Source: Pseudomonas sp. NC02
Lineage (GTDB): Bacteria; Pseudomonadota; Gammaproteobacteria; Pseudomonadales; Pseudomonadaceae
NCBI RefSeq assembly: GCF_002874965.1
Contig: NZ_CP025624.1
Location: 4,030,001 to 4,094,000, forward strand
Reading direction: 5' to 3'
DNA: 64,000 nucleotides
In this document: in pieces, positions 1 through 7,872 of the stretch
How the letters are laid out: the number at the start of each line of letters is the position of its first letter
Numbering within the stretch: position 1 is the first letter of the stretch
The notes under the pieces: model-generated
What the model was told of the DNA's origin: nothing
What the model saw: only the letters and a program-made list of their open reading frames with translations
The model's database searches: none
Translations under genes and position numbers: made by a program

Positions 1-28
1 CTTCTTTGATCGCAGCTTTGCCGAATAA
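1..28 (+). CDS. Possible 3' end of a gene entering from the left
   Basis: From base 2 the plus strand reads an open frame of eight codons ending FFDRSFAE and a TAA stop. It would be the tail of a gene lying outside the window and convergent with the SDR gene. Eight codons are too few to identify a family, so this is only a guess from reading frame and from the REP element that follows. Confidence 0.25.
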
Positions 29-62
29 GACCAAGCCCCCTTCCCGGGGCAATGAAGATCAA

Positions 63-154
63 CTGTGGGAGCGGGCTTGCTCGCGAATGCGGAGTGTCAG
101 TCGCCGGCTAGATTGACTGATACAACGCTTTCGCGAGCAAGCCCGCTCCCACAG
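63..154. repeat. REP inverted-repeat element, copy 1
   Basis: Perfect 25-base inverted arms (63-87 and 130-154) surround a 42-base centre. The arms carry the core GTGGGAGCGGGCTTGCTCG seen at four other places in this window. This is the paired-REP (REPIN/BIME) arrangement typical of fluorescent pseudomonads. It lies directly downstream of the SDR stop codon, where it could act in mRNA 3' end stability or termination. Confidence 0.9.
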
Positions 155-190
155 TTTTGATCTGCGATGGTTCGAGGAGCTGCGTCCCGC

Positions 191-964
191 TCAATTCATC
201 CAGTTGCCGCCGTCGACGTTGTAGGTCTGGGCAACCACGTAGTCGGCCTCTTTGGACGCGAGGAAAACCGCCATTCCGGTCAAATCCTCGGCAGTCCCCA
301 TCCGCCCAAACGGTACCTCTGCTCCTACGCGCTTTTTCTTCTCGCCCAGCGGCAGCCCTTCGTGCTTGGCAAACATCGCGTCCACCCCGTCCCAATGCTC
401 GCCGTCCACCACTCCCGGCGCGATGGCGTTCACGTTGATGCCCTGCTTGATCAGATTCAGCCCCGCCGATTGCGTGAGGCTGATCACCGCCGCCTTGGTC
501 GCGCAGTACACCGCCACCAGAGGCTCACCCCGGCGCCCGGCCTGGCTGGCCATGTTGATGATCTTGCCGCCATGCCCCTGCTTGATCATCTGCCGGGCCG
601 CCGCCTGCAAGGTGAACAACGTACCGGCGACGTTGATCGAGAACAACCGGTCGAAGCTCTCGCGGGTGATGTCGGTGATGGGCGCCAGGTCGAACAAGGC
701 GGCGTTGTTGATCAGGATGTCGAGCTTGCCGGCCTGCGCCACCACGGCGGCAATCGCGGCATCGATGGACGCCTGGTCGGTGACATCCATCGCCACCGCG
801 TAGGCTTTCGGGCCCAGCTCCGTGGCGGTGGCCCGCGCCCGCTCCAGGTTGATGTCGGCGATGGCGACGGTCGCGCCTTCGTTGATGTAGGCCTGGGCAA
901 ACGCCCGGCCAATGCCCCGCGCGCTGCCGGTGACCAGCGCACTTTTACCTTCCAGTCGTTTCAT
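191..964 (-). CDS. SDR-family dehydrogenase, sorbitol/polyol dehydrogenase-like
   Basis: A 257-residue classical short-chain dehydrogenase. The N-terminal cofactor motif TGSARGIG (about residues 12-19) is followed by NNAA near residue 85 and the active-site Ser and YCATK (YxxxK) near residues 140-157. Such enzymes oxidise a hydroxyl group with NAD(P)+. The gene lies 22 bases behind a polyol-type binding-protein gene, so a polyol such as sorbitol or mannitol is the likely substrate. That is inferred from context. ATG at 964 is preferred over the in-frame TTG three bases upstream. A REP element follows the gene. Confidence 0.85.
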   Translation of the reverse strand: MKRLEGKSALVTGSARGIGRAFAQAYINEGATVAIADINLERARATATELGPKAYAVAMDVTDQASIDAAIAAVVAQAGKLDILINNAALFDLAPITDITRESFDRLFSINVAGTLFTLQAAARQMIKQGHGGKIINMASQAGRRGEPLVAVYCATKAAVISLTQSAGLNLIKQGINVNAIAPGVVDGEHWDGVDAMFAKHEGLPLGEKKKRVGAEVPFGRMGTAEDLTGMAVFLASKEADYVVAQTYNVDGGNWMN

Positions 965-986
965 CAATGCAGTGTCCCTGAGGTGA

Positions 987-2297
987 TTATTTCGGGTAGC
1001 CGGCGCGTTTCATTTCACGCTCGGTGGTGGACTGCGCCTCGGCCAGTGCCTTGTCGACCGTCATGCCGCCGGTGAGCGCTGCCGAAAACAGCTTGCCCAC
1101 CGAGGTGCCGATGGCCTGGAACTCGGGGATCGTCACGTATTGGATGCCCACGTACGGCACGGGTTTGGCCGACGGGTGCGCGGGGTCGGCGTGTTGCATC
1201 ATCTGCAAGGTCACCTTGGCGAACGGCGCTGCGGCCAGGTACGCCGCGTTGTAGGTGGACTGGCGCGTGCCCGGCGGTACGTTGGTGATGCCGTCCTTAT
1301 CCGCTACCAGCTGGATGTATTCCTTGGAGGTGGCCCAGGTGATAAAGGCTCTGGCGGCGTCCTTGTGCTTGGAGGTGGCCGGGATCGCCAGGGACCAGGC
1401 GTACAGCCACGACGAACCCTTGTCGGTGACCTCGGTGGGTGCGGCGGCAAAACCCACGCTGTCGGCGACTTTGCTTTGGGTTTTGTCGGTGGTGAACGAG
1501 CCGGCAACGCTGGCGTCGACCCAGATCGCGCATTTGCCGCTGTTGAACAGCGCCAGGGTTTCGTTGAAACCGTTGCTGGAGACGCCCGGCGGGCCATAGT
1601 TTTTCAGGGTGTTGACGTAGAAGTTCGCCGCCGCCGTCCACTCGGGACTGGTCAGCTCGGGTTTCCATTGTTCGTCGAACCAGCGCGCACCAAAGGCGTT
1701 GGCCATGGTGCTCAGCAACGCGATGTTTTCACCCCAGCCGGCCTTGCCCCGCAGGCACATGCCGTATTGGTCCTTGGCGGGCTGGTTGAGCTTGGCGGCG
1801 AACTCGCCCAGCTGGGTCCAGGTCGGATGCTCGGGCATCGCCAGGCCGGCCTGCTTGAACAGGTCGGTGCGGTAATAAGTGACGGTGCTTTCGCCATAGA
1901 ACGGCAACGCGTAGAGGGTGTTGTTCACCGACAGGCCCTGGCGTACCGCGGGGAAGATGTCTTCCACGTCGTAGTCGGCGGGCAGCGGCGTGATCGGTTC
2001 CAGCCAGTGCTTGGCGCCCCACAACGGGGTTTCGTAGGTGCCGATGGTCAGCACATCGAATTGGCCGCCCTGGGTCGCGATGTCGGTGGTGAGGCGTTGG
2101 CGCAGGACGTTTTCTTCGAGCACCACCCAGTTTAGTTTCACCTCGGGGTGCTGCTCTTCGAACACCTTGGACAGGCGCTGCATGCGGATCATGTCGCTGT
2201 TGTTGACCGTGGCGATGGTCACGGTTTCGGCAGCATGGGTGGCCATCGCGAGCGTGAGGCCGGAGAGCAGGAACAGCGCTTTCGGAAGCTTGAACAT
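987..2297 (-). CDS. Periplasmic sugar/polyol ABC transporter solute-binding protein (MtlE/SmoE-like)
   Basis: A 436-residue family 1 extracellular solute-binding protein. It begins with a signal peptide (MFKLPKALFLLSGLTLAM, cleaved near THA-AE). Overall it resembles the mannitol/sorbitol binding protein MtlE of pseudomonads. It would capture a polyol in the periplasm for an ABC permease. Purine-rich GGAAA sits about 7 bases before ATG 2297, which is preferred over an upstream GTG at 2309. The usual permease and ATPase partners (mtlF, mtlG, mtlK) are absent: the next gene is an SDR dehydrogenase and then a REP. The protein either uses permeases encoded elsewhere or belongs to a reduced cluster. 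Confidence 0.85.
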   Translation of the reverse strand: MFKLPKALFLLSGLTLAMATHAAETVTIATVNNSDMIRMQRLSKVFEEQHPEVKLNWVVLEENVLRQRLTTDIATQGGQFDVLTIGTYETPLWGAKHWLEPITPLPADYDVEDIFPAVRQGLSVNNTLYALPFYGESTVTYYRTDLFKQAGLAMPEHPTWTQLGEFAAKLNQPAKDQYGMCLRGKAGWGENIALLSTMANAFGARWFDEQWKPELTSPEWTAAANFYVNTLKNYGPPGVSSNGFNETLALFNSGKCAIWVDASVAGSFTTDKTQSKVADSVGFAAAPTEVTDKGSSWLYAWSLAIPATSKHKDAARAFITWATSKEYIQLVADKDGITNVPPGTRQSTYNAAYLAAAPFAKVTLQMMQHADPAHPSAKPVPYVGIQYVTIPEFQAIGTSVGKLFSAALTGGMTVDKALAEAQSTTEREMKRAGYPK

Positions 2298-2335
2298 GGC
2301 GGTTTCCACTTATTGTTTTTGTTGTTGACGGCCCG

Positions 2336-2364
2336 ATTACAGCAGCTTGCCCAAGGCCGGACAA
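2336..2364 (-). promoter_or_regulatory. Candidate sigma-70 promoter of the solute-binding protein operon
   Basis: Reading leftward, TTGTCC (2359-2364) and TGTAAT (2336-2341) are separated by 17 bases, placing a start site about 30 bases before the ATG at 2297. The weak boxes fit an activated promoter. The inverted repeat at 2384-2428 lies just upstream. Confidence 0.45.
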
Positions 2365-2383
2365 ACGACTGGCGGATGCCCGG

Positions 2384-2428
2384 CTGATACTTTTTTTAAC
2401 CGCATCGCCAAGATCAAAAAAGTATCAG
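2384..2428. promoter_or_regulatory. 13-bp perfect inverted repeat, candidate operator
   Basis: CTGATACTTTTTT (2384-2396) is repeated in perfect inverse orientation (2416-2428) with a 19-base spacer. It lies in the divergent gap between the AraC regulator and the solute-binding protein, about 20 bases upstream of the candidate -35 box. The position suits an activator site for the neighbouring AraC protein. This is inference; such proteins more often use direct repeats. Confidence 0.5.
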
Positions 2429-2512
2429 TGGCGGGCAAAAACCGGGGTAGCGGCTACTTGGACAAAGGGCGTATTTTGGTGCCATTCCAAAAAGCCCAGA
2501 AGGGCCAAGCCC

Positions 2513-3460
2513 GTGCCTGCAAGCCGATCCGCCCTTTTCGAGCAGCGCCCCGCCGAGCTGGAAGTGATTCTGGCCGAGCCCGAGCATGGCTTTCGCTGGT
2601 ACGAACATGACTATCCGTTCGAGCTGGCCCGCTGGAACCATCACCCCGAATTCGAAATCCACCTGATCCGCCACGGCAGCGGCAAGCTCGTGGCGGGCGA
2701 CTATATCGGTGCGTTTGGCGCCGGCCATGTCGCACTGATCGGCCCCGACCTGCCCCACGACTGGATCGGCGACCTGGCCCCCGGCGAGTACCTGACGGGG
2801 CGCGATGTGGTGTTGCAGTTCGACGGCGCCGCACTGCTGGCCCTGCGCACCACGCTGCCCGAGCTGGGCGACCTGCAAGGCCTGTTTGACCGGGCCCGGC
2901 GCGGCCTGGAATTCACCGGCGAGACGGCACTGAAGGCCGCGCAACTGCTGGAATCCATCGGCCCTGCTCAGGGGCTCGCGCGCCTGATTCTGTTCATCCA
3001 GTTACTGCATACCTTGGGGCAGGCGCCCTCCGGGGAAGCCCATTGCCTGGCCAGTGCCTGCTACACGCCAAGCCTGGATGCCCGCAGCTCGGAGCGTATC
3101 CACAAGGCCTTCGAATACCTGATGACGGAATTGACCGGCGACCTGCGGCTGTCGGTGATCGCCCAACGGCTGGACATGAGCGAACCGGGCTTCTCGCGTT
3201 TTTTCAAGCGCGTCACCGGCCACGGCTTTATCGACCTGATGCGCAAGTTCCGGGTGCAGCGCGCCTGCCGCCTGTTGCTGCAAAGCGAGATGTCAGTGGC
3301 CGATATCTGCTTTGAAGTGGGCTACGCCAACCTCTCCAACTTCAACCGGCACTTTCGCATCGAGATGAACCAGACGCCCAGCGAATATCGCCGGGAAACC
3401 GCGATGTACCTGTTTAACCGCAATGGCGATCAGGCGCTGCCGTTTACCAAGGCGCATTGA
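2513..3460 (+). CDS. AraC-family regulator, MtlR-like
   Basis: A 315-residue regulator with an N-terminal cupin-like sensing half (HHPEFEIHLI near residue 45) and a C-terminal double helix-turn-helix AraC domain (about residues 205-300; ICFEVGYANLSNFNRHFR signature). It resembles MtlR, the activator of Pseudomonas mannitol/arabitol uptake genes, and is divergent from the MtlE-like gene, which it probably controls. It starts with GTG after a GAAGGG ribosome-binding site. Its last 31 bases overlap the tail of the convergent kinase gene. Confidence 0.88.
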   Translation: MPASRSALFEQRPAELEVILAEPEHGFRWYEHDYPFELARWNHHPEFEIHLIRHGSGKLVAGDYIGAFGAGHVALIGPDLPHDWIGDLAPGEYLTGRDVVLQFDGAALLALRTTLPELGDLQGLFDRARRGLEFTGETALKAAQLLESIGPAQGLARLILFIQLLHTLGQAPSGEAHCLASACYTPSLDARSSERIHKAFEYLMTELTGDLRLSVIAQRLDMSEPGFSRFFKRVTGHGFIDLMRKFRVQRACRLLLQSEMSVADICFEVGYANLSNFNRHFRIEMNQTPSEYRRETAMYLFNRNGDQALPFTKAH

Positions 3461-4239
3461 GCCAGGCGTGCCACTTCCAGCTCCCCATCGGCGCGGTGTC
3501 GCTGGTCATCCTCCAGAAACCACGCCGCCGACAAACCGGCGTGCGCCACCACCCATTGCAACAGGCGCTGGCGCTCCAGGCCCGCAGCCCCGGCGATGAT
3601 CTCGACCTGGCGTGTAAATCGCGCCGGATCGGTGCAAGTGGGCAAATCCGGATTGCAGATCAAATTCGCGTAGTCATAGCCACGCTCGCCGGCCACCCGC
3701 TTGGGATCAATCGCCAGCCAGCCCCGGGGGCCGAAATCGAGGATGTTGTCGTGGTGCACATCACCGTGCAGCACCACCGGTTCCTGAGGTGACGCCAGCA
3801 GGCTGCGCGCCGTGGCGGCACACTCGCGTATCCGCCCGCCTTTACCCTCAGCGGCGAGCCACAGGGAGCGGAACCAGAGCTCCAATGAGTGCAAGCCCGC
3901 CGGTGGCGACGGGCGCGGCGCATGCAACAACGCCACGGTGGCGCAGGCAATGCGGCTGGCTTCATCGTCCTGGCCGTTGAGGGCCATGTGCATCAGCGAA
4001 CCCGGGCCGGTTGCGCGCTCCATCACCACGGCATCGCCGTCATGGAAAAACACGCGGGCGGCGCCCTTGCCGGCCCACCAAGTCATCAACTCGCCGCCGA
4101 GCTTTTCCTCGGGCTCGCGGGCGATCTTGAGCATCGCCGGCTGCCCGTCCCAGCGCACCGGCAGCAGGTCGCTGCCGGGGGTGATGATGGCGTCACCCTC
4201 GGGTGTCAGGTTCCAGCGTTTCAAATAGTGATCGAACAT
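3430..4239 (-). CDS. APH-family small-molecule kinase (aminoglycoside/hydroxyurea phosphotransferase type)
   Basis: A 269-residue protein of the APH_6/hydroxyurea phosphotransferase family. The catalytic loop VVLHGDVHHDNIL (near residue 170) and the metal-binding IDPKRVAGERGYD (near residue 190) are both present, so it is probably an active ATP-dependent kinase. Members include streptomycin 6-kinases, but most chromosomal copies have unknown substrates, so resistance should not be assumed. ATG 4239 is chosen because GGGAG precedes it by six bases; an upstream in-frame start at 4311 lacks a site. The 3' end overlaps the AraC gene by 31 bases, tail to tail. Confidence 0.8.
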   Translation of the reverse strand: MFDHYLKRWNLTPEGDAIITPGSDLLPVRWDGQPAMLKIAREPEEKLGGELMTWWAGKGAARVFFHDGDAVVMERATGPGSLMHMALNGQDDEASRIACATVALLHAPRPSPPAGLHSLELWFRSLWLAAEGKGGRIRECAATARSLLASPQEPVVLHGDVHHDNILDFGPRGWLAIDPKRVAGERGYDYANLICNPDLPTCTDPARFTRQVEIIAGAAGLERQRLLQWVVAHAGLSAAWFLEDDQRHRADGELEVARLAQCALVNGSA

Positions 4240-4352
4240 CGGCGACTCCCAGTGCGAGGTCCTGCAGGATGCCACACACGCCTTTACCCGGTCCGTTACG
4301 TTTCTGACCAAAAGGCCGACTATTTCCCACTTTTCTCAATTCCTTCATGCAA

Positions 4353-4388
4353 TTGACACAAATTGGTACAACCTGTGCAAACGTTTGC
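4353..4388 (+). promoter_or_regulatory. Promoter with PurR-like palindrome upstream of the nucleoside uptake genes
   Basis: A TTGACA -35 box at 4353-4358 is followed, at the expected -10 position, by the perfect 12-base palindrome GCAAACGTTTGC (4377-4388). The palindrome equals the core of the E. coli PurR site (ACGCAAACGTTTNCNT). A LacI-family repressor bound there would block the promoter of the Tsx porin and nucleoside permease genes. The sequence match is direct; the identity of the repressor is unknown. Confidence 0.65.
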
Positions 4389-4462
4389 GGAACGAACTTG
4401 GCAACCAGGTTCACCTCAACCCGAAGAATCGGGCCCCAACCGCGTACGAACAGGGATTTTCA

Positions 4463-5419
4463 ATGCAACCCACTTCCAGACGATCCGCGTCGGCTACCCC
4501 TTTTGCTGTTTCCCTGCTACTGGCTGCCGTTACGGGAGTACTCAGCGGACCCATTTTGGCGCAGGAAAAACCCACCGATGACTCAGCACAGGGCGAAGCC
4601 CTGGCCCCGGAAGCCAGCCCGTCGAAAAAAGGCGTGTACCTGTCGGACTGGTTCAACCAGGACCTGACGGTGATCGGCAGCAAAGACATCAGCTTCGGCC
4701 CCAAACCCGCCGATGACGTGTACCTGGAGTACGAATACTTCGGCCGCAAGGGCCCGTTCGAACTGTATGGCTACGTCGATATCCCGAAGATCTTCGGGAT
4801 CGGCAACAGCAATGACAAAGGCGCGTGGGACCACGGCTCGCCGGTGTTCATGGAGCACGAACCGCGCATCTCCATCGACTACCTGGCCGGTCGCAGCCTG
4901 GCCATCGGCCCGTTCAAGGAATGGTATGTGGCGTTTGACTGGATCTACGACCACGGCAGCAACAAGGACAACCGTGCCAACACCTTGTACAGCGGCCTGG
5001 GCACCGACATCGAGACCCACTCGCGGGTCAACCTGTCGGCCAACTTCTATGGCCGTTACCAGTGGGAAAACTACGGCGCCAGCAACGAATACTCATGGGA
5101 CGGCTACCGTGCACAGATGAAATACATCGTGCCCATCGGCAGCTTCGACAATGGTGCGTCGCTGACCTATATCGGCTTCACCAACTACGATTTCGGCTCG
5201 GATCTGCACAAAGACAACCCCGCGCGCACCGCCAACTCCCTGGTTGCAACAAACGTGCTGTTGTATTCGTTCACTCACCTGCGTTTCACCCTGGTAGGCC
5301 GTTACTTCCACAACGGCGGCAACTGGGAAGACGGCAGCGAGCTGAACTTTGGCGACGGTAATTTCCGCGCCCGCTCCAACGGCTGGGGTTACTACGCCGG
5401 TGTGGGCTATCAATTCTGA
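4463..5419 (+). CDS. Tsx-family nucleoside-specific outer membrane channel
   Basis: A 318-residue outer membrane protein. It has a long signal peptide (cleavage near ILA-QE), a short low-complexity stretch, then alternating aromatic beta strands and the terminal Phe typical of porins (GYYAGVGYQF). The segments WNEP-like DWFNQDLTV and DVYLEYEYFGRKGPFELYGY are characteristic of the Channel_Tsx/OmpK family. Role: passage of nucleosides across the outer membrane. The ATG at 4463 is chosen because the signal peptide follows directly. A nucleoside permease lies 20 bases downstream, and a PurR-like palindrome lies about 75 bases upstream. Confidence 0.88.
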   Translation: MQPTSRRSASATPFAVSLLLAAVTGVLSGPILAQEKPTDDSAQGEALAPEASPSKKGVYLSDWFNQDLTVIGSKDISFGPKPADDVYLEYEYFGRKGPFELYGYVDIPKIFGIGNSNDKGAWDHGSPVFMEHEPRISIDYLAGRSLAIGPFKEWYVAFDWIYDHGSNKDNRANTLYSGLGTDIETHSRVNLSANFYGRYQWENYGASNEYSWDGYRAQMKYIVPIGSFDNGASLTYIGFTNYDFGSDLHKDNPARTANSLVATNVLLYSFTHLRFTLVGRYFHNGGNWEDGSELNFGDGNFRARSNGWGYYAGVGYQF

Positions 5420-5439
5420 GTGTGAACAAGGAGCAGTAG

Positions 5440-6477
5440 ATGAAGACCTTTACCCGCCTTTCAATCGCCATCGGCCTGGCCGCCGGGGCGCTGTTGCCGC
5501 ACGTCGTGCTGGCTGATGCCCCGGCCCCGATCAAGCCCAAGGTGATGCTGATCACCATGTTCGCCCCCGAAGCGCAGAACTGGATCGACCGCCTGGAACT
5601 CAAGCAGGAAGTTCGCGTGCCGGGCCTGTCGGCCGAGTATCCAGTGATCCGCTGCAATACCCAGGACGTGTGCCTGCTGGTCACCGGCATGGGCCAGACC
5701 AACGCTGCCGCCTCGACCCTGGCGCTGGCGTTGTCGCCCAAGTTCGACCTGCGCCAGAGCTACTTCCTGATCGCCGGGATCGCCGGGATCAACCCGCACC
5801 ATGGCACCATCGGCACCGCCGCGTGGGCCCATTACCTGGTGGAATTCGGAACCCAATGGGAACTGGATTCACGGGACGCGCCGAAGGACTGGCCGACCGG
5901 CTATATCGGCATCAATACCAAGGGGCCGAACGAGAAGCCGCCGCTGGACTACAAGACCGAAGTGTTCGAGCTCAATCCCAAGCTGCAAGCCAAGGCGTTT
6001 GCGCTGTCGCAAAAAGTCGAGCTCAGTGAAAGCAAGGAGTCCACGGCCTGGCGCAAACACTATCCGTACGCGCCGGCCAATCAGCCGCCGCAGGTCACCC
6101 AGTGCGACACCCTGGCGGGCAATACCTGGTTCTCCGGGACGCGCCTGAGTGAGCGCGCCGAGGTCTGGACCAAATTGCTGACGGACAATAAAGGCGTGTA
6201 CTGCACCACCCAGCAGGAAGACAACTCCACCTATGAAGCGTTGCTGCGGGCCAGCCGTGAAGGGTTGGTGGATATCAATCGCCTGGCGGTGGTGCGGGCC
6301 GGTTCCGACTTTGATCGGCCGTACCCGGGCTACAGCGAAGTGGACAACCTGCTGAAGTATGCGGACCAGGGCGGATTTGTGCCGGCGCTGGAGAACCTGT
6401 ATCGCACCGGTAATCCGCTGGTGCAGGCAATTCTGAAGAACTGGTCGGCGTGGGAAAAAGGCGTTCCCGAAGCCTGA
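5440..6477 (+). CDS. Exported purine nucleoside permease (NUP family)
   Basis: A 345-residue protein with an N-terminal signal peptide (LAAGALLPHVVLADA) followed by a NUP-family domain, including LLVTGMGQTNAA and FLIAGIAGINPHHGTIG. NUP proteins share the purine nucleoside phosphorylase fold. The fungal member transports purine nucleosides; in bacteria the protein appears periplasmic, and its exact activity is uncertain. AAGGAGCAG precedes the ATG. It is co-oriented with and close behind the Tsx channel, so the two probably form a nucleoside uptake operon. Confidence 0.85.
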   Translation: MKTFTRLSIAIGLAAGALLPHVVLADAPAPIKPKVMLITMFAPEAQNWIDRLELKQEVRVPGLSAEYPVIRCNTQDVCLLVTGMGQTNAAASTLALALSPKFDLRQSYFLIAGIAGINPHHGTIGTAAWAHYLVEFGTQWELDSRDAPKDWPTGYIGINTKGPNEKPPLDYKTEVFELNPKLQAKAFALSQKVELSESKESTAWRKHYPYAPANQPPQVTQCDTLAGNTWFSGTRLSERAEVWTKLLTDNKGVYCTTQQEDNSTYEALLRASREGLVDINRLAVVRAGSDFDRPYPGYSEVDNLLKYADQGGFVPALENLYRTGNPLVQAILKNWSAWEKGVPEA

Positions 6478-6489
6478 ACAAAGATCAAA

Positions 6490-6610
6490 TGTGGGAGCGG
6501 GCTTACTCGCGAAAGCGGTGGATCAGTGCCGAATGTATTGGCTGACACACCGTATTCGCGAGCAAGCCCGCTCCCACACAAGCCCGTTCCCACACAAGCC
6601 CGCGCCCACA
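6490..6610. repeat. REP inverted repeat, copy 2, with three tandem 16-bp tail units
   Basis: Arms at 6490-6513 and 6555-6578 form the standard Pseudomonas REP pair with one mismatch. The right arm's terminal 16 bases are then repeated twice more: units at 6563-6578, 6579-6594 and 6595-6610 differ only at the positions reading GCT, GTT and GCG. This looks like local tandem duplication of the REP end. It lies between the convergent nucleoside permease and MDR genes. Confidence 0.88.
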
Positions 6611-6619
6611 ATAAGCGGG

Positions 6620-7579
6620 TCAGGGCAGGAAGATAATCTTGTCGGCACTGCCCTGGTTCACTTGCTCAAAGCACTTCACACCGTCGGCCAGCGACACTTC
6701 CCGCAAACCGGTCGGCAGCGGCAACAAGTCCTCATCGAAGAACCGCCCGAACTGCTCCAGCATCACGGCGCATTGCTCGCAGTTGTAGAGCAGCGAATTG
6801 ATCCCCACCACCGAACCACCCTTGCGATACAACGCCAGGGCCGGCAGTTGCACGTGCCCGTCCACCGGCGCGGCGATGATCGCGATACGGCCAAAAGGCG
6901 CCAGCGCCGCCACCGCTGCCGGCAACCAGAAGCCGGTGGTGTCAAAGATCACATCGGCGCCCGTACCGAACAGCGCATTGACCTGCCCTCCCAGCGCTTC
7001 CGGCTGGCCCAGTAACAGCCCCTCGAAACCCTGCTCGCGCAAGGCCTCGACCTGTTCCGGCCGACGCACGGCCCCGAGCACCTGGGCCCCACGAATCTTC
7101 GCCAGGGCCAACGCCGCGCTGCCTACAGCCCCATTGGCACCAATCACCAATAAGCGAGTGCCTTTGCCGACACCGCTGCGCTCAAGGGCATCCCACGCCG
7201 TGGTGTACGGTACGCCGAGACTGGCGGCCTGGGCAAAGCTCAGATGGCTGGGCTTGTGCGCCACGCCCTTGGCCGACACGGTGAGGTACTGGGCGTGGGA
7301 ACCGTCAGCGAAAAAACCCAGGTCGCGACCGGTGCCCCAGACTTCCTGGCCGACCAGTTCCTGTGGGCCTTCCACCACCACCCCGGCAAAATCACGGCCG
7401 GGAATGCGTGGCAACGTGGTGTAGGGGAAACGCCCGAGCACGTTCTTCACGTCGCTGGGGTTCAGCCCGGCAGCCTTGATCTGCACCAGGACTTCACCGG
7501 CCGCCGGCACCGGCGTGGCGACATCAACGTAAGCAAGGGCAGCGAGATCGCCGGTGGCGGAAAATTGCAGTGCTTTCAT
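6620..7579 (-). CDS. Zinc-independent MDR oxidoreductase, quinone reductase-like
   Basis: A 319-residue medium-chain dehydrogenase/reductase. The N-terminal GroES-like half contains AGLNPSDVKN and GRDFAGVV, and the NADPH-binding half contains GANGAVGSAALALAK. The structural zinc cysteines of alcohol dehydrogenases are lacking, which points to the quinone oxidoreductase/enoyl reductase branch. It probably reduces quinones or reactive carbonyls in the cytoplasm. ATG 7579 is chosen over TTG 7585. It follows the XapX gene by 30 bases and is probably co-transcribed with it under the AraC regulator encoded upstream. Confidence 0.82.
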   Translation of the reverse strand: MKALQFSATGDLAALAYVDVATPVPAAGEVLVQIKAAGLNPSDVKNVLGRFPYTTLPRIPGRDFAGVVVEGPQELVGQEVWGTGRDLGFFADGSHAQYLTVSAKGVAHKPSHLSFAQAASLGVPYTTAWDALERSGVGKGTRLLVIGANGAVGSAALALAKIRGAQVLGAVRRPEQVEALREQGFEGLLLGQPEALGGQVNALFGTGADVIFDTTGFWLPAAVAALAPFGRIAIIAAPVDGHVQLPALALYRKGGSVVGINSLLYNCEQCAVMLEQFGRFFDEDLLPLPTGLREVSLADGVKCFEQVNQGSADKIIFLP

Positions 7580-7609
7580 GACCAATATCCATCGAGGTTA
7601 AAAAGGGTT

Positions 7610-7783
7610 TCAGGAGAACCAGGCGCTGACCATTTGCCGGCCCATGGGCCAGAGCTTCTCGCCCATCAGCATGCCCATCAGCCCGATCAGGGCGATGGCA
7701 GGAGGCGCAGGCGAGCGAAAGTCCAGGGCACCGTAAATCACGCCGACCAACAGGCCGATGGCCAAGGAAATCAGGTAATTCAT
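7610..7783 (-). CDS. XapX domain small membrane protein
   Basis: A 57-residue protein, MNYLISLAIGLLVGVIYG followed by a short SPAPPA turn and a second hydrophobic helix (IALIGLMGMLMG). Two membrane segments around a proline-rich turn are the hallmark of the XapX (DUF1427) family, whose function is unknown. The ATG is preceded by GGAGTG. It lies between an AraC regulator and an MDR oxidoreductase on the same strand, with a candidate activator site and promoter directly upstream. Confidence 0.8.
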   Translation of the reverse strand: MNYLISLAIGLLVGVIYGALDFRSPAPPAIALIGLMGMLMGEKLWPMGRQMVSAWFS

Positions 7784-7814
7784 GGAACACTCCGCAGCAA
7801 GGGTTGATGCGGTC

Positions 7815-7870
7815 AGTGTAGGGGGGCTGAAACCGAAGCATCGGCCAAGTACTTCAGGATTTCGGCCAAG
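7815..7870 (-). promoter_or_regulatory. Candidate AraC-activated promoter with 21-bp-phased direct repeats
   Basis: TCGGCCAAG occurs at 7841-7849 and again at 7862-7870, exactly 21 bases (two helical turns) apart. Reading leftward, the nearer copy overlaps a poor -35 box, and TACACT at 7815-7820 makes a -10 box. Direct repeats of this phasing overlapping -35 are the classical layout for AraC-family activation. The AraC gene ends three bases from the far copy. Confidence 0.55.
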
Positions 7871-7872
7871 CC

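Noticed and set aside
35..50. A short GCCCC/GGGGC hairpin near the left edge as a terminator
   Set aside because: Only five base pairs and no T run; too weak to call.
63..154. Repeated GC-rich inverted sequences that might look like CRISPR repeats
   Set aside because: Copies are scattered singly over 62 kb, pair as inverted arms and have no regular spacers; they are REP elements.
3430..4239. Calling the APH-family kinase an antibiotic resistance gene
   Set aside because: The motifs show only a small-molecule kinase; substrates of most chromosomal members are unknown.
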